Positions 1-10,918 of a stretch of 64,000 nucleotides of DNA are shown here, in pieces. Source of the DNA: Plantago ovata (Eukaryota > Streptophyta > Magnoliopsida > Lamiales > Plantaginaceae); contig CM051458.1 in NCBI GenBank assembly GCA_028274465.1, positions 27,912,692 to 27,976,691 of the forward strand, written 5' to 3'. The position numbers were made by a program, and so were the translations under genes. How positions within the stretch are numbered: position 1 is the stretch's first letter; each line of letters opens with the position of its first letter. The notes under the pieces are model-generated. The model was given only the letters and a program-made list of their open reading frames with translations. It did not search any database and was not told the DNA's origin.

Positions 1-262
1 GAATTTGTTTGAGGTTTTTCTCGCTTGGCTTGTCACATTTATATATGCACTTAGTTAAGCTTGGTAGTCTCGACATCACTTAGTGGTGTTTTCTCTACTG
101 CGGTTCACGAAGGCCTTTATAATAAGATGATGCATGTTATAGTCTTGTGGTTGTTCTCCTGTGTAATTATGTACCTAAGAGGCAACAAGTCTTCACCTTA
201 CTTTGAGATTGTTAAATGCCTAGGAAGGAGGTAGTGTGAGATTGTGTGATCCTTTGTTTGAA

Positions 263-605
263 ACATATTCTAACGAATAGGTTTGGGGAGGGGGTTATGC
301 TGTCATTATGACTTGTTTTCCGATTTTGAGTGTTGTGAGTTTATTTCCTTTTTCGTAAAGTTTGTGCTCCAACCTATTCTTTCAAATAGGTTTGGGGAGG
401 TCGTTTGTGAGTCATTGTAATTTCTTTTTCGTTGTGCTACTGTTGGCTGTACAAAAAAATACCAAAAAAAAAAACAAAGGAAAAATCAAAAAAAGGAACA
501 AAAAGAGAAAAGATTCCAGGAAAAAGAAAAAAATCTGGAAAAGAAAAAAAAGAAAAAAAGAAAAGACCCCAAAAAAAGAAAAGAAGGGTCCAAAGAATGC
601 CGAAA
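263..605 (+). other. Element E 3' structural region: two hairpin/G-run motifs and a purine tract
   Basis: Two 20-nt near-palindromes at 263-282 and 372-391 (consensus ACCTATTCTTTCGAATAGGT) are each followed at once by TTGGGGAGG. A purine tract, mostly A with G, follows at about 450-600. It contains TTCCAGG...TCTGGAA and GACCCC...GGGTCC inverted repeats. The same arrangement recurs in A, B, C and D. Lysine-rich reading frames here are by-products of the purine run, not genes. Confidence 0.7.
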
Positions 606-1183
606 AGCAGTTTAGCAAAGTGTTTGTCTCGTTTTTCAATTCATGTAATGTTCGTAATCGAGTTGTAAAGTTTGTCTTTTGTTTGTTTGAGTGTCATCTG
701 TTCTAGACCACCCTTGTCCTGCCATTCAGGAAGTGGTGATTAGTTTATGACTTTGCCTGAGATATGGGTAGAATAGGGGAGTGTGAACTTTTAGGGAACC
801 CTCCTTTGTTTGATGAGAGCCAGTATTGGTTCGAACTCTTTGAGGGAAAGTCTTAACTTGGTGAACATCAGCAAGTCCTCAGTTTCATAGGCACGAGACA
901 ACCATTCGTATTTTAACATGTGTCATTATGTCGTCACTGACTAGGTCCAGGTAGAGAATGTTACGAGAGACTATCTTGTTTAACATAGTGCATATGGGAA
1001 TGTGTATGAGTCAATCCAGGCATTCTTCAACCAATATCCATGTTATGATTTGTATGGTCATTGTTCACAAGTTTTTGATAGACTCAATAGAATAGTTCAT
1101 TTCATTTGGCATGAGACTCCATTTTGTGTGTTGCATTTGTTTTTTGCATTAGAGTCTAGCTTAGTTGCTTGAGGACAAGCAAA

Positions 1184-1201
1184 GGTTCGGTTTGGGGAGT
1201 T
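1184..1201 (+). other. Polypurine tract of element E
   Basis: GGTTCGGTTTGGGGAGTT directly abuts the LTR start TGATGAACG. The same 18-mer precedes the 3' LTR of D (38001-38018) and, in reverse complement, follows the left LTRs of B and C. This is the plus-strand primer position of a reverse-transcribing element. Confidence 0.8.
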
Positions 1202-1544
1202 TGATGAACGTGTATTTTACACTTTCATTCGAGTCTTTTTCACCAATTTAGCTATCCTCCAGGTTAATTTAGCTTATATTTTAGTGCATTTTATTAGAAT
1301 AGTGTGACATTTCCCTTTTCTTTGCATTTTTCAGGTTTTAGGTAAAAAACATATGTTTATGGGCAATATTGATGAAGAGGACGAAGTTTTGGTGTTTCGA
1401 GGACATTCGTGGTGTATCTAGAAGGTTCTGGATGAGATTTGAGGCCTAGGGGATGAGTTTCAAGGCTTAAAGGTCACTAGAAGGCAAAATGCGAGTCCGA
1501 AAAGGAAAAGAAGACCAAAAACGCATCTCCACCGACCTGGAGCT

Positions 1545-1630
1545 CCCAGGCGGTTCGCCCGGCACGCCAGGCGGTTCGCCTGGGACCCCAGGCGATTCGC
1601 CCCCCAGTTTCCGACATCTCTATATATGTT
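1545..1630 (+). promoter_or_regulatory. LTR core promoter: GC hairpin cassette plus TATA box (element E)
   Basis: Three near-identical short hairpins of the type AGGCGGTTCGCCT/C lie at 1545-1606, followed by CTCTATATATG at about 1619-1629. The same cassette-then-TATA order occurs in the LTRs of A, B, C and D. Assigning it as the promoter is inference from position and the TATA sequence. Confidence 0.55.
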
Positions 1631-2030
1631 TGTCCATTCTCTACGTTTTTAAGACCTTTTCATCTTATTTTGAGAGACAATTCTCCAGAGCCTGTTTTGG
1701 GAATTATTAGCATAGAAGACTCTTTTTATTATTGATTTGGAAGCTTAAGCATAGAAATTGGACATCTTTGATTCTCGATTCTTGCTTGTGAGTTAGCAAT
1801 TCATCGGAGATTGACAACCTTCGTTGGTAACTTGTATCTCACGATTTTTCTATTTTTATTTATTTCATTCAACATGTTTTCATTCAATCTTGCTTTTTGA
1901 TTCTTGTTGATTGCAATATGAGTAGCTAAATCTATCGTTGGTGATAGTATGTGATTTCTTAGCTAGGGTTCATGATTATGCATGAGTGGCTTCGCGCGTT
2001 TAAGACTTGATTTATTGTTTTATTTCTTTG

Positions 2031-2352
2031 ATCTATCTAAGCCATCTATCTTCGTAGTGTTGAATTGAAAGGAACACGTAGGACAATTCATGATCATAGA
2101 TCCCTATACAAACTTCAAGTACTTCATGCATGATTATTACCCGTTTCTTTGAATGACCATACTATCACTGACTTCCATCATACTGATAAGAATCTATCTA
2201 AGCCATCTATCTTCGTAGTGTTGAATTGAAAGGAACACGTAGGACAATTCATGATTATAGATCTCTATACAAACTTCAAGTACTTCATGCATGATTATTA
2301 CCCGTTGCTTTGAATGACCATACTATCACTGACTTCCATCATATTGATAAGA
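2031..2352 (+). repeat. 161-bp tandem duplication inside the LTR of element E
   Basis: The block at 2031-2191, starting ATCTATCTAAGCC, is repeated at 2192-2352 with only a few substitutions (for example GATCATAG/GATTATAG and GTTTCTTTG/GTTGCTTTG). Other LTRs of the family here carry one copy. Confidence 0.85.
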
Positions 2353-2659
2353 AAAATCTGTGCTTTGCTTTATTTCTGATTTATAGTTTAAGTTAAATTT
2401 GATAAAGCTAGTTATAGTCCTTAAAGATCGACACTCGATGTTATTTTACTTCTATACTACGTGCCTTGGTTTTCCTTGTAGTTGTGAATTGCATTTGGCT
2501 AAAAACAAATTTATTTGATTAATTGAGTCTGACAATCTCGTTCATCAGTGGTCTAGAACAAATGACACTCAAACAAACAAAAGACAAACTTTACAACTCG
2601 ATTACGAACATGACAGTGAATTGAAAAACGAGACAAACACTTTGCTAAACTGCTTTTTG

Positions 2660-2970
2660 GCTTTCTTTGGACCCTTCTTTGCTTTTTTGGGGTCTTTTCT
2701 TTTTTTTCTTTTCCAAGATTTTTTTCTTTTTTCTGGAATCTTTTCTTTTTTTTCTTTTTTCCGATTTTTTTCTTTCTTTTTTTGTATAGCCAGCAGTAGC
2801 ACAACGAAAAAGAAATTACAGTGACTCACAAACGACCTCCCTAAACCTATTCGAAAGAATAGGTTGGAGCACAAACTTTACGAAAAAGGAAAACAAACTC
2901 ACAACACTCAAAATCGAAAAACAAGTCATAATGACAGCATAACCCCCTCCCCAAACATATTCGTTAGAAT
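2660..2970 (-). other. Element A 3' structural region (pyrimidine tract on +, hairpins)
   Basis: Reverse complement of the E/D structure. A pyrimidine-rich tract lies at about 2680-2790. A 20-nt palindrome lies at 2845-2864 (ACCTATTCGAAAGAATAGGT), and a mutated copy lies near 2955-2974 after CCTCCCC runs. No gene is seen here. Confidence 0.65.
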
Positions 2971-3241
2971 AGGATTCAAACAAAGGATCACACAATCTCA
3001 CACTACCTCCTTCCTAGGCATTTAGCAATCTCAAAGCAAGGTGAAGACTTGTTGCCTCATGAAACTCAAGCTAGCCCCTAGCAAAAGAGAATGAGGAAAT
3101 AAAAAGTGATACTAGATGTTACCGAATGGTTTGGCCTCCGTCGGCTGAGTATACAAGAATGGACTTGTGAAAAGACTAATTATTAGGATCGTAATCCCCA
3201 TAATAGTCCCTCCACATGTCAGACAGAAGATCATTGGATTG

Positions 3242-4536
3242 CTATAGGGCCTCCTGTTGGTGACGGATGAGCTGTTGCTGCTCCCACATAATTTCTCTCT
3301 CATTCCAGCGATGCTCCTCAGCTATCTTCCAATCGCGGTTGCGTTGGGCAATGTATCCATCAAGATTATGTTGCAACCCTTGGACAGAAGTGGTCAAGGC
3401 TGCAACACTAGCATCAACTCTACCGAAACGGTCATCGAGGTAGGCCCGAAAATCAGAGAAGTCAATACCTCTAGACCCATGTGGTGCTCGAGGCGGTGCA
3501 TGCGGCGGTCTACGAACAGAAGGAATATCAGGAATAGGAACTCGGCCAGCTCCATCATCAGTATCCATAGCATCCTCATCTTCCTCATCATCCATTATCA
3601 TAATCAGAATCACTCTGTCGAAGGGAAGCCTCAACATCAGCAATAGCAGCCGTGGGGTTCTTCATACGATACCTATTCAATTGCACATCAATAGTTGAAG
3701 GGGAAAGAGCCGCGACCTCAGAATCCCCATCAACAATGTCCTCAACCCCATGGTATTTGCAATAAGCCGTGATGAAACTTGGAACAATGAAGGGCTTCTT
3801 CTTCTTCTCCCAATGACGCTCGTATTCTTCATACATGATCTTTCCGATGTCTATACGATGCTTGCCCAACAAGCAGTAGAGGAGTTCAGCATAGTTCGGT
3901 TGAATCCATGTGTCATTCTTCCTAGGGATCAGGTTGAAAATACAAAACTTCATAACCACCTTAGCCTCAAGACTAAGGTCAATCTGATGGATCCGTCCTG
4001 GTTGTGCCCCGGTTTCTGGAAACACATATTCCCTGTTGCAAATCACATTTGTGATATCACTTCCAATCCCCCTAGTATCCCTCGAATACACATAAGAATG
4101 GTCACTTCCGGTGAACTCCCGTTCCCCCATATGAATAAAATCAGAATTGAGGCAGGAGTCCATCGCACGATTATGCCTCTAACAAGTACCCCCTCCTTCT
4201 CTTCAAGATCCGTATAGCCAACATAAAACTCATGGAGGAGGCTCTTATCATACCCCTTGAAACGGTTGGAAGTAAACCAACCCCAATTCCTCTTCTTTGC
4301 CAAACGAGAGAGCACCTTGTAACCCGGCCGGTTAGCATGGCCGTCTGGAATTTCAATCCTTCTATCAGGAATGGTCGATCGTCCACCTTGAGCAAGCTCT
4401 GCTTGAGCCTCAAACGGACGTCGATCGCAGAACGTGACAACTCAAATAACTCATGGGAAGGTTGGGAGCTTGAAGCTGCCCCCTTGCCCTTCTTGCTCTT
4501 AGACGAGCCAGCTTTCTTCTTGTCACGTGGTGGCAT
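3242..4536 (-). pseudogene. Element A ORF2: Athila-type 'putative plant transposon protein', frameshifted
   Basis: The start is taken as the ATG at 4536-4534, five bases after a probable intron acceptor. The N-terminus is basic and low-complexity (MPPRDKKKAGSS). A middle part follows with KRNWGWFTSNRF and HEFYVG...VLVRG, then IDLSLEAK, IPRKNDTWIQPNYAELLY and VPSFITAYCK near the C-terminus. The order HEFY...VRG, 'A-K...F...L-P', 'LLY-LL' and 'SFITA-C' is what I recognise from the plant transposon protein domain in the env-like position of Athila elements. That assignment comes from pattern memory, not a search. At least three frame changes (near 4330, 4150 and 3640) break it. The end, about 130 residues, is an acidic stretch and a glutamine-rich coiled-coil-like tail. 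Function unknown. C and D carry shorter homologues. Confidence 0.6.
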
Positions 4537-4541
4537 GGTAC

Positions 4542-5094
4542 CTACAAGCAGCAATTAGTATCTTGTACAACATAAAACAGATTCATGCATATGCAAATGC
4601 AAGAGTGAAACAAACGAGTGATAACATCAACAATCGTACTCCTCAAAACCTCCATGTCTAATCTAGCCACTTCTAGAACTAAAATGCAACACACCAACAT
4701 ATCTTTAGACATGTAACATATCACATTAAGCCCATGCTAGGCCACAAATAACCTTAAATCATAAGGCTCAAATCATACCATAGTAGCAAAAAATCTAGCA
4801 TCAAAAATCCTCAAACTCATCAATCATGCATTCTACCATCATGTCCATCATTATCATATCAATAAGCACAACTATACACATGGAATGAAAGGAAAAGAAA
4901 CAATGCACATTAAGACACAGACATCTAGTAGGCAAAATTCTCAAACCAACAAACCAAGCAAAATTGAATATGCAATTGATAGTGGATAACGTTTATAATC
5001 ACACAAACAATCAACCCATACATCATATAAGCTCAATTGAAGCATAAATCAAAAAACCCCCAAATTTGAAAAATTAGGGTTCATGTGAAGTTAC
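4542..5094 (-). other. Probable leader intron of element A ORF2 (553 nt)
   Basis: On the minus strand the donor reads CTGAG|GTAACTTC and the acceptor GCTTGTAG|GTACC, just ahead of the ORF2 ATG. Element C has the same boundaries (24720 to 24178) and D has corresponding ones (35058 to 35599), with intron lengths of 553, 543 and 542 nt. The interior is AT-rich, as in plant introns. Splicing is inferred. Confidence 0.5.
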
Positions 5095-5323
5095 CTCAGA
5101 TCCGAAGAAAGATGAACTAGGATGAAATTTGTTCGGATGGGATGAAAGAGCACGTAATGGGCTTCGATTGAAGCTAAAGAACACAAAATTTGATGGAGAA
5201 TTGAAGGTTTTATGTAAGATTGAAGATTTTTTGAGTTTTTGGGTGTTTTGGAGTAAGAGAGTGGAAGAAGATGGAAGAATGAGGGAGGAAGGGAGAAATC
5301 TCGTTTTTTTAATGTCTGAATAC

Positions 5324-5483
5324 GGGGGGCGAATCGCCCCGTATGTGGGGCGAATCGCCCCCCATTGCCAGAGAGCGTCACGCTCTCTGGCGATGTGGGG
5401 CGAATCGCCCCATATGTGGGGCGAATCCTGAAGCTCTCTGGCGATGTGGGGTGATTCGCCCCCCACCTCCGGAGGTGGGGAGA
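5324..5483 (-). promoter_or_regulatory. Internal GC hairpin cassette upstream of ORF2 leader (element A)
   Basis: Four copies of GGGGCGAATCGCCCC-type hairpins (one truncated, one with GTGATTCGCC) are mixed with a perfect 12+1+12 palindrome at 5367-5391 and a perfect 20-bp palindrome at 5461-5480 (CCCCACCTCCGGAGGTGGGG). On the minus strand it lies just upstream of a pyrimidine-rich leader and the donor site at 5094. The LTRs carry the same cassette upstream of their TATA box, so an internal promoter for ORF2 is a reasonable inference. Confidence 0.5.
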
Positions 5484-5668
5484 CGAAATGTTTCCGAAAA
5501 AGTTCAATTTTTATCCCCAAGACCATTTTCCTCACTAAAAACACTCGAAAAATTTCCCTCAAACATAAACATAAGCACAAAACATCACATAAACTAACAA
5601 ATTCACATAAATAAAGACAAATTGTTCAATGTATGAATGCAATGCAATGCAACAAAGCGATAAAAACT

Positions 5669-5684
5669 CCGGGTTGTCTCCCGA
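5669..5684 (-). other. Conserved post-protease hairpin (element A)
   Basis: The reverse complement of CCGGGTTGTCTCCCGA forms a 4-5 bp stem around a 6-nt loop. The intact form CCGGGAGGCAACCCGG is found at the same place, about 45-60 nt after the gag-protease end, in B (11515-11530) and C (25176-25191), and nearly so in D (34570-34585). Confidence 0.55.
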
Positions 5685-5731
5685 ACAACGCCATTGTTTA
5701 TAGAGTCTCTGACTCGACTTCTTCTTGCTCT

Positions 5732-7862
5732 TTAGTTCTTGTTCTTGAGGGTACTAGACTTCCCCTTCATCGATCTCTTCATCATTCCTAGTACCTGTGA
5801 GTGAGAATGGATATATACAGCAAGACCAAAGTAGTTAATAGAATGAGAAGCATTGAAGTGAGGACAAGGATCAGATATGGCTTGCAACACATGTTGCTTG
5901 CCATCCACCTCAATGGTGCAAGTTCTTCGGTAGATGTCGATTACGGAGCGTAGCTTATTCAAGAACGTTCGCCCCAAGAGAACAACATCCCCCATTCCTG
6001 GTGTAGACGCCGGCATCACAACAAATTTGGTGTATACAGAAGCTTCACCAATCTTAACCAATACATTCTTCACAATGCCTTCGGGTCGTACAAAGGATCC
6101 ATCCGCAAGTTGCACAATAACCTTATGCTCCGAAAGTTCTCCAAGGCCACTCTTCTCAAACACATTCATAGGGTGCACATTCGAGTAAGAACCCGTATCA
6201 AGTGTAGCACGGATATCGTCAAGTTCACCAATCCCAACTTCACATCGAAACTATCAGGAATCGGCTCGGGATCTTCTTGCTCCTCTTCGCTAACGTCAAA
6301 ACCAAGGTCCTTCTCTTCTTCCTTGGCTAGTGGGGGCTCCCCATCCTTGCAACACTCACAATTAGCAACCTTCTTGATGGTGATTTCAACAGAAAGATCA
6401 CCCACCAAGGTAATAGACATCGACTTCTCAGTGTTGCTAGGCAACTTCCCTTGCTCCCTACTTGCTCCACGGTCAATCAATTCTTGCATCTTTTGATGAG
6501 CAAGCCTAGTGCTTGCCTCTAACTGATCAAGTCTCGCCCTTGTCTTCTCCGAATCTTCTTCATAACGCTTAAGAAAACCTTGGGTGTGATCAACCATTTT
6601 CTGCAAATTCTCCATGAGAAGAGTCGTCTTAGACTTCGGTTGCTCTTTAGGAGTGGGATTTTCACAGTGATCATTACCATAGCTAAGATTACTACGGTCT
6701 TGGTTAGGGCCATAAGTTTGGCCAGCTGGTGCATATCCTTGGTTGTTTCGGAACCCCCTTTTCCTGAATCCACCATGAGGATTCCTACCATCTTGACCAT
6801 AGCTAGCTTCTTGAACTCTAAATTCTGCAGCAAAAGCCTCCTCGTCGCTTCCTTGAACCCAATTGCTACCATATTGTGCAAGCTCCGACCTACACATATG
6901 AGCCCATGCCCATAGTTCTTGCAAATCCGACAAATCTCATTAGAAACGGATGTTCCAACTGAGCTCTTGAGAACTTGCTTCAGCTCATTGGTGAAACACT
7001 GAAATCAATCCCACTTGCTCCATACATTGGAACCTCCTGATTTGGTGGAGCGTCGCGCCTCCTAACCACTTCTCTTGGATCCTTGAATTGAGATCCCTTA
7101 GCAAACCTTTCGAAAACCGCCCAAACAGCCTCCGTGGTTTCTTCCCAAATATTACCACGGCACTGGAAATCCACCACATGTTGATTCTCAAAAGTGAGCC
7201 CATTGTAGAAGTGTTGGACAAGATCCGAAAGCTCAAAACCATGGTGTGGACACTTGTTCAAGAGGCCGTTGAACCTCTCAAGCGCGGTGTAGATCGTCTC
7301 ATCATAGTCTTGTTGAAAGTGATTTGCGCCTTAAGCGCGGTAGTCAATGTGTGAGGGAAGTATTTCTCCATAAAGGCTGAAAAGACCTTATCCCAAGTGT
7401 CAAACGAACCGGCTTCCAGAGAGCCTAACCATGCCTTGGCTTATCGCCAAGCCCCATAGCAAAAACCTTCATTCTCGGCTCATCCTCCGTCACCTCCGTG
7501 CCCGGTCTTGGGAGTTGGTTGACGAAGTCATCGATATCATGCAAATACCCTATCACGTCTTCCCTAGCCAAGCCATAGAACCTTGGGAGTTGCTGGAATA
7601 TGTGGTTTTTGATTTCCAAGTCACGAGTCGCAGGCGAAAGGACTATCGCTGGACCCTTCATTCGTTCCTTGTTGGGTTGAACCCATGATTTCAACAGTGG
7701 ACGAGCCATCACCGGATCTTCAAAGAGTGCTCGAAGATATTCAGAGGAATCGATTTCCTCTATGTTACCACGAGCGAGATTCCGCCTTCTTTGATGGTAA
7801 ACCCTGTCAAATTCTTCGATAGGTTCAGCAAGAGGTAGTCCACTAGATCGCGTATGTTGCAT
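5732..7862 (-). pseudogene. gag: Element A gag-protease, frameshifted
   Basis: The start at 7862 gives MQHTRSSGLPLAEPIEEFDR. The Athila-type gag core follows (DLEIKNHIFQQLPRFYGL, then NKCPHHGFELSDLVQHFYNGL). The zinc knuckle's last part (HMCRSEL) is present, but its first cysteines fall in another frame. A charged linker follows, with KTRARLDQLEAS. The protease half has the DTGSYSN active-site motif split across a frame change near 6200, and ends in IVQLADGSF...VLLGRTFL. Frame changes near 7440, 7260, 6940 and 6200 make it non-coding as it stands. Gag would form the particle and the protease would process it. No polymerase follows. Confidence 0.8.
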
Positions 7863-7981
7863 ACACTATCTGTAACAATAATGGGAATGAGTATCAAAAG
7901 AGAGCAAATTAACTAAAGTTGATAAATCTAGGAATTGAATGCTGAAAATATAAATAAGCTAAAGAGAAAAAAGGAGTATAG

Positions 7982-7999
7982 TCCCCGGCAACGGCGCCA
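7982..7999 (-). other. Primer binding site of element A (tRNA-Asp)
   Basis: The minus strand reads TGGCGCCGTTGCCGGGGA, an exact 18-nt complement of the plant tRNA-Asp 3' end including CCA, three bases from the LTR edge. A tRNA-Asp primer is typical of Athila-type elements. Confidence 0.85.
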
Positions 8000-8002
8000 A
8001 TT

Positions 8003-8459
8003 TGATGAACGAGATTGTCAGACTCATTTAATCAAATAAATTTGTTTTTAGCCAAAGGCAATTCACAACTACAACGAAAACCAAGGCACGTAGTGTAGAA
8101 GTAAAATAACCTCGAGTGTCGATCTCTAAGGACTATAACTAGCTTTATCAAATTTAACTTAAACTATAAATCAGAAATCAAGCAAAGCACAAATTTTTCT
8201 TATCAATATGATGGAAATCAGTGATAGTATGGTCATTCAAAGCAACGGGTAATAATCATGCATGAAGTACTTGAAGTTTGTATAGAGATCTATGATCATG
8301 AATTTTCCTATGTGTGTTCCTTTCAATTCAACACTACGAAGATAGATGGCTTAGATAGATCAAAGAAATAAAACAATAAATCAAGTCTTAAACGCGCGAA
8401 GCCACTCATGCATAATCAAGAACCCTAGCTAAGAAATCACATACTATCACCAACGATAG
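8003..8459 (-). repeat. 5' LTR of element A, first part (interrupted)
   Basis: Starts TGATGAACGAGATTGTC (reverse complement of the LTR 3' end) and breaks at 8459, where the copia element begins. The last five bases, GATAG (8455-8459), are the target duplication repeated at 47100-47104. The LTR continues at 47105. Confidence 0.9.
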
Positions 8460-8733
8460 TGTTAGGAAACTTGTAATTTTGATGAGCAATTAACCATGCT
8501 AAATTAAGGAAAGTCCAGTAACTAGTACTCTTAAGGTCCATAAGAATTTAGAATTTTAAGGACATTGTCAAAGAGGAACGTTTTCTGAAGACTTAGATTA
8601 GGTGTTAGTTAAGATGGTTTTTACCGCGTATGATGTATTTTATTTTCTGAAAAGAAAATAACTTATTGATGCTTTAGCTTATGATGTATCTTATTTTCTG
8701 AAAAGAAAATAACCTATTGAAGCATTTGCTGAC
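8460..8733 (+). repeat. Copia 5' LTR, first part
   Basis: Matches 45449-45722 of the 3' LTR. Interrupted after CTGAC (8729-8733), the target duplication of element B, and resumes at 15144. Confidence 0.92.
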
Positions 8734-9997
8734 TGATGAACGTGTCAAGATCAATCAAATATATTTGTTATTTAGCCAAAGGCAATCCACAACTACAACG
8801 AAAACCGTAGTGTAGTAGCAGAATGACTCGAGTGTCGTTCTCTCAGGACTATAACTTGCTTTATCTATTTAACAAGAGAATATAAAACAGCTGACAGATA
8901 GCAATAGGGGGTTTCTAGCAGAAAATGGAGATTGGTGATAGTATGGTCCTTCTTAGCATAATGGGTCGATGATCATGCATAAATTCCTCGGTCTTGCATA
9001 GAGATCTTTGAATCAATCTGGTGTCCTGTTGCAAGTATTAAGCACTACGAATATAATCTGGTCTGACTAGTCAATCACGATTGTCCTAATGTGTTCCGTA
9101 ATTATTCAACACTACGAAGATAATTGGTCTGATGGTCGACTTGTGTCCAATTGTGCATAATGATCAATACAACATACGAGAATTTTGGTTACAACTGATC
9201 AACGAAATAAAGCAATGACACGGAGTATAATGCGCGATATAGCCATTAACATGATTATCTTCCCTCGCTAAGAATTCACATACTACCACCAATGATAAGT
9301 TTAGCTACTCATATTATGCATGCAATCAACAGAAATCATAGAAGAAAACATATTGAAAGATAAATAAAATAAGTAGAATAAAACTGTAAGATACAAAGTT
9401 ACCGAAGGTTGTCAATCTCCGGATGATTGCGATCCTACGAGCTCCAAACTGCTATGAAAAAGTATCCCCTAAGCTATGGAACTCCCAGGACAGGCCCCGG
9501 GAAGTTCCTACCTAAAACTATAGAGAGAGGTGAGAAAGTAGGTCTGGAAAGATATGATTTTCAGAGAGAAAACTGAGCACTATATATAGGCCCGAAAAAA
9601 CTCCGGGGCGGTTCGCCCCAGCCTGCGGAGGTTCGCCCCCGGGTAATTTTCGCGGAATTCCGCGTTTTCGACGCGTTTTTGGATTTCTTCACCTTTTCGG
9701 ACTCGGTTTCTGACTTCTAGTAGCCTTATAACCTCCAGATTCGGCCCCTAGACTTCAAATCCTATCAGGAAACCTTCAGATACTCCAAATAGGCTTCTGG
9801 AACACCAATTCCTTGTCAACTTCAATATAATTGCCCGGAAATCCCCGAATTTCAACCAAAACCTGTAAAAAATAAAATCTAAAGGGAAACGTGACACTAT
9901 TCTAATAAAATGTACTAAAATATAGCTAAATTAACATAGAGGATAGTTAAAATAAGTGAAAAAGACTCGAATGAAAGTGTAAAATACACATTCATCA
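8734..9997 (-). repeat. 3' LTR of element B (1264 bp)
   Basis: Runs from TGATGAACGTGTC to CACATTCATCA on the plus strand. The reverse complement of the polypurine tract (AACTCCCCAAACCGAACC) abuts it at 9998-10015. Two GC hairpins at 9604-9642 lie beside a TATATATAGG TATA box near 9580. Confidence 0.9.
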
Positions 9998-10498
9998 AAC
10001 TCCCCAAACCGAACCTTTGCTTGTCCTCAAGCAACTAAGCTAGACTCTAATACAAAAAACATGCAAGACACAAAATGGAGTTTCATGCCAAATAAATTGA
10101 ACTATTCTACTGAATCTATCAAATAACATATGAACAAAAACCATATAAATCAAAGCATGAATATAGGTTGAAGAATACCTCGATTGACTTGTACACATCC
10201 ACATAAGCACTTATGTCAAGACAAGATAGTCTCTCGTAACATTCTCTACCTGGACCTAGTCAGTGACGACGTAATTATGCATGCTAAGATACAAATGGTT
10301 GCCCCGTGCCTATGAAACTGAGGACTTACTGCTGTTCCACCATGTTAAGACTTTCCCTCAAAAGAGGTCGAACCAGTACTGGCTCTCATCAAACGAAGGA
10401 AGGTTCCCTATAAAAGATAACTCTCCCCTATTCTACCCATGTCTCAAGTAAAGTTTTAAGCTATTCACCACTTCCTGAATGGCAGGACGAGGGTGGTC

Positions 10499-10918
10499 TA
10501 GAACAGATGACACTCAAAAAAGATAAAAGATAAAAACACGATTACGAACATCACAAAAATGGAAAAGACTAAACACTTTGCTAAACTGCTATTTGGCTTT
10601 CTTTTTTTGGACCCTTCTTTGCTTTTTTGGGGTCTTTTCTTTTTTTTTTTCTTTTTTCCTTTCCAGATTCTTTTTTTTTTTCTTTTTCTTTTTTCCTGGA
10701 AATTTCTTTCTTTTTTTTCGATTTTTTCTACCCAGCAGTAGCATAACAAAAAGAGAAACAAAATGACTCACACGACTTCCCCAAACCTATTCGAAAGAAT
10801 AGGTTGGAGTACAAAATTTACGAAAAGTGAAAAATAAACTCACGATACGAAAATGAAAAACAGAAACAAGTCTAATGATGGTGTAACCCCCTCCCCAAAC
10901 CTATTCGGAAGAATAGGT
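10499..10918 (-). other. Element B 3' structural region
   Basis: A pyrimidine tract at about 10590-10730 (purines on the coding strand) is followed by 20-nt palindromes at 10785-10804 and 10899-10918, each next to TCCCC runs. The layout is the same as in A, C, D and E. No gene is seen. Confidence 0.65.

Larger units (their letters stand above)
1..2547 (+). mobile_element. Element E: 3' part of an Athila-like non-autonomous LTR retrotransposon
   Basis: Only the 3' untranslated internal region (1-1201) and the 3' LTR (1202-2547) are in the window. The internal part matches, in order, the 3' region of element D (36787-38018): hairpin motifs, a purine tract, a polypurine tract, then the LTR. It is in forward orientation, while the related internal sequence that starts at 2548 is reversed. 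The simplest reading is that E was inserted into element A at a GTGGT site. Its 5' part lies left of the window. Confidence 0.8.
1202..2547 (+). repeat. 3' LTR of element E (1346 bp)
   Basis: Bounded by the inverted terminal sequence TGATGAACG...CGTTCATCA and preceded by a polypurine tract. It matches the reverse-complemented LTR of element A (8003-8459 plus 47105-47856) along its length. It is longer than A's LTR (1209 bp) mainly because of an internal 161-bp tandem duplication. After 2547 the sequence switches at once to reversed internal sequence of A. Confidence 0.85.
2548..8459 (-). mobile_element. Element A, first visible segment: reverse Athila-like gag-protease element
   Basis: Read on the minus strand, the segment holds part of the 5' LTR (8459-8003), a tRNA-Asp primer site (7999-7982), gag-protease (7862-5732), a GC hairpin cassette, a leader intron, ORF2 (4536-3242) and the 3' hairpin/purine region, then stops at 2548 where element E begins. 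No reverse transcriptase, RNase H or integrase is present. The rest of its 5' LTR is at 47105-47856, displaced by the copia insertion. The 3' LTR and about 490 bp of 3' internal sequence lie outside the window beyond E. Confidence 0.82.

Noticed and set aside
450..650. Lysine-rich open frames in the purine tracts (also near 2560-2860, 10500-10770, 22400-22640, 37200-37440)
   Set aside because: They arise from A/G runs that are non-coding in all five copies. The sequences differ by frameshifting indels between copies and show no domain.
1202..8002. Inversion of element A between its LTRs
   Set aside because: The sharp switch at 2547/2548, with a complete LTR end and about 490 bp of internal sequence missing, fits insertion of E better. 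It is left testable outside the window.
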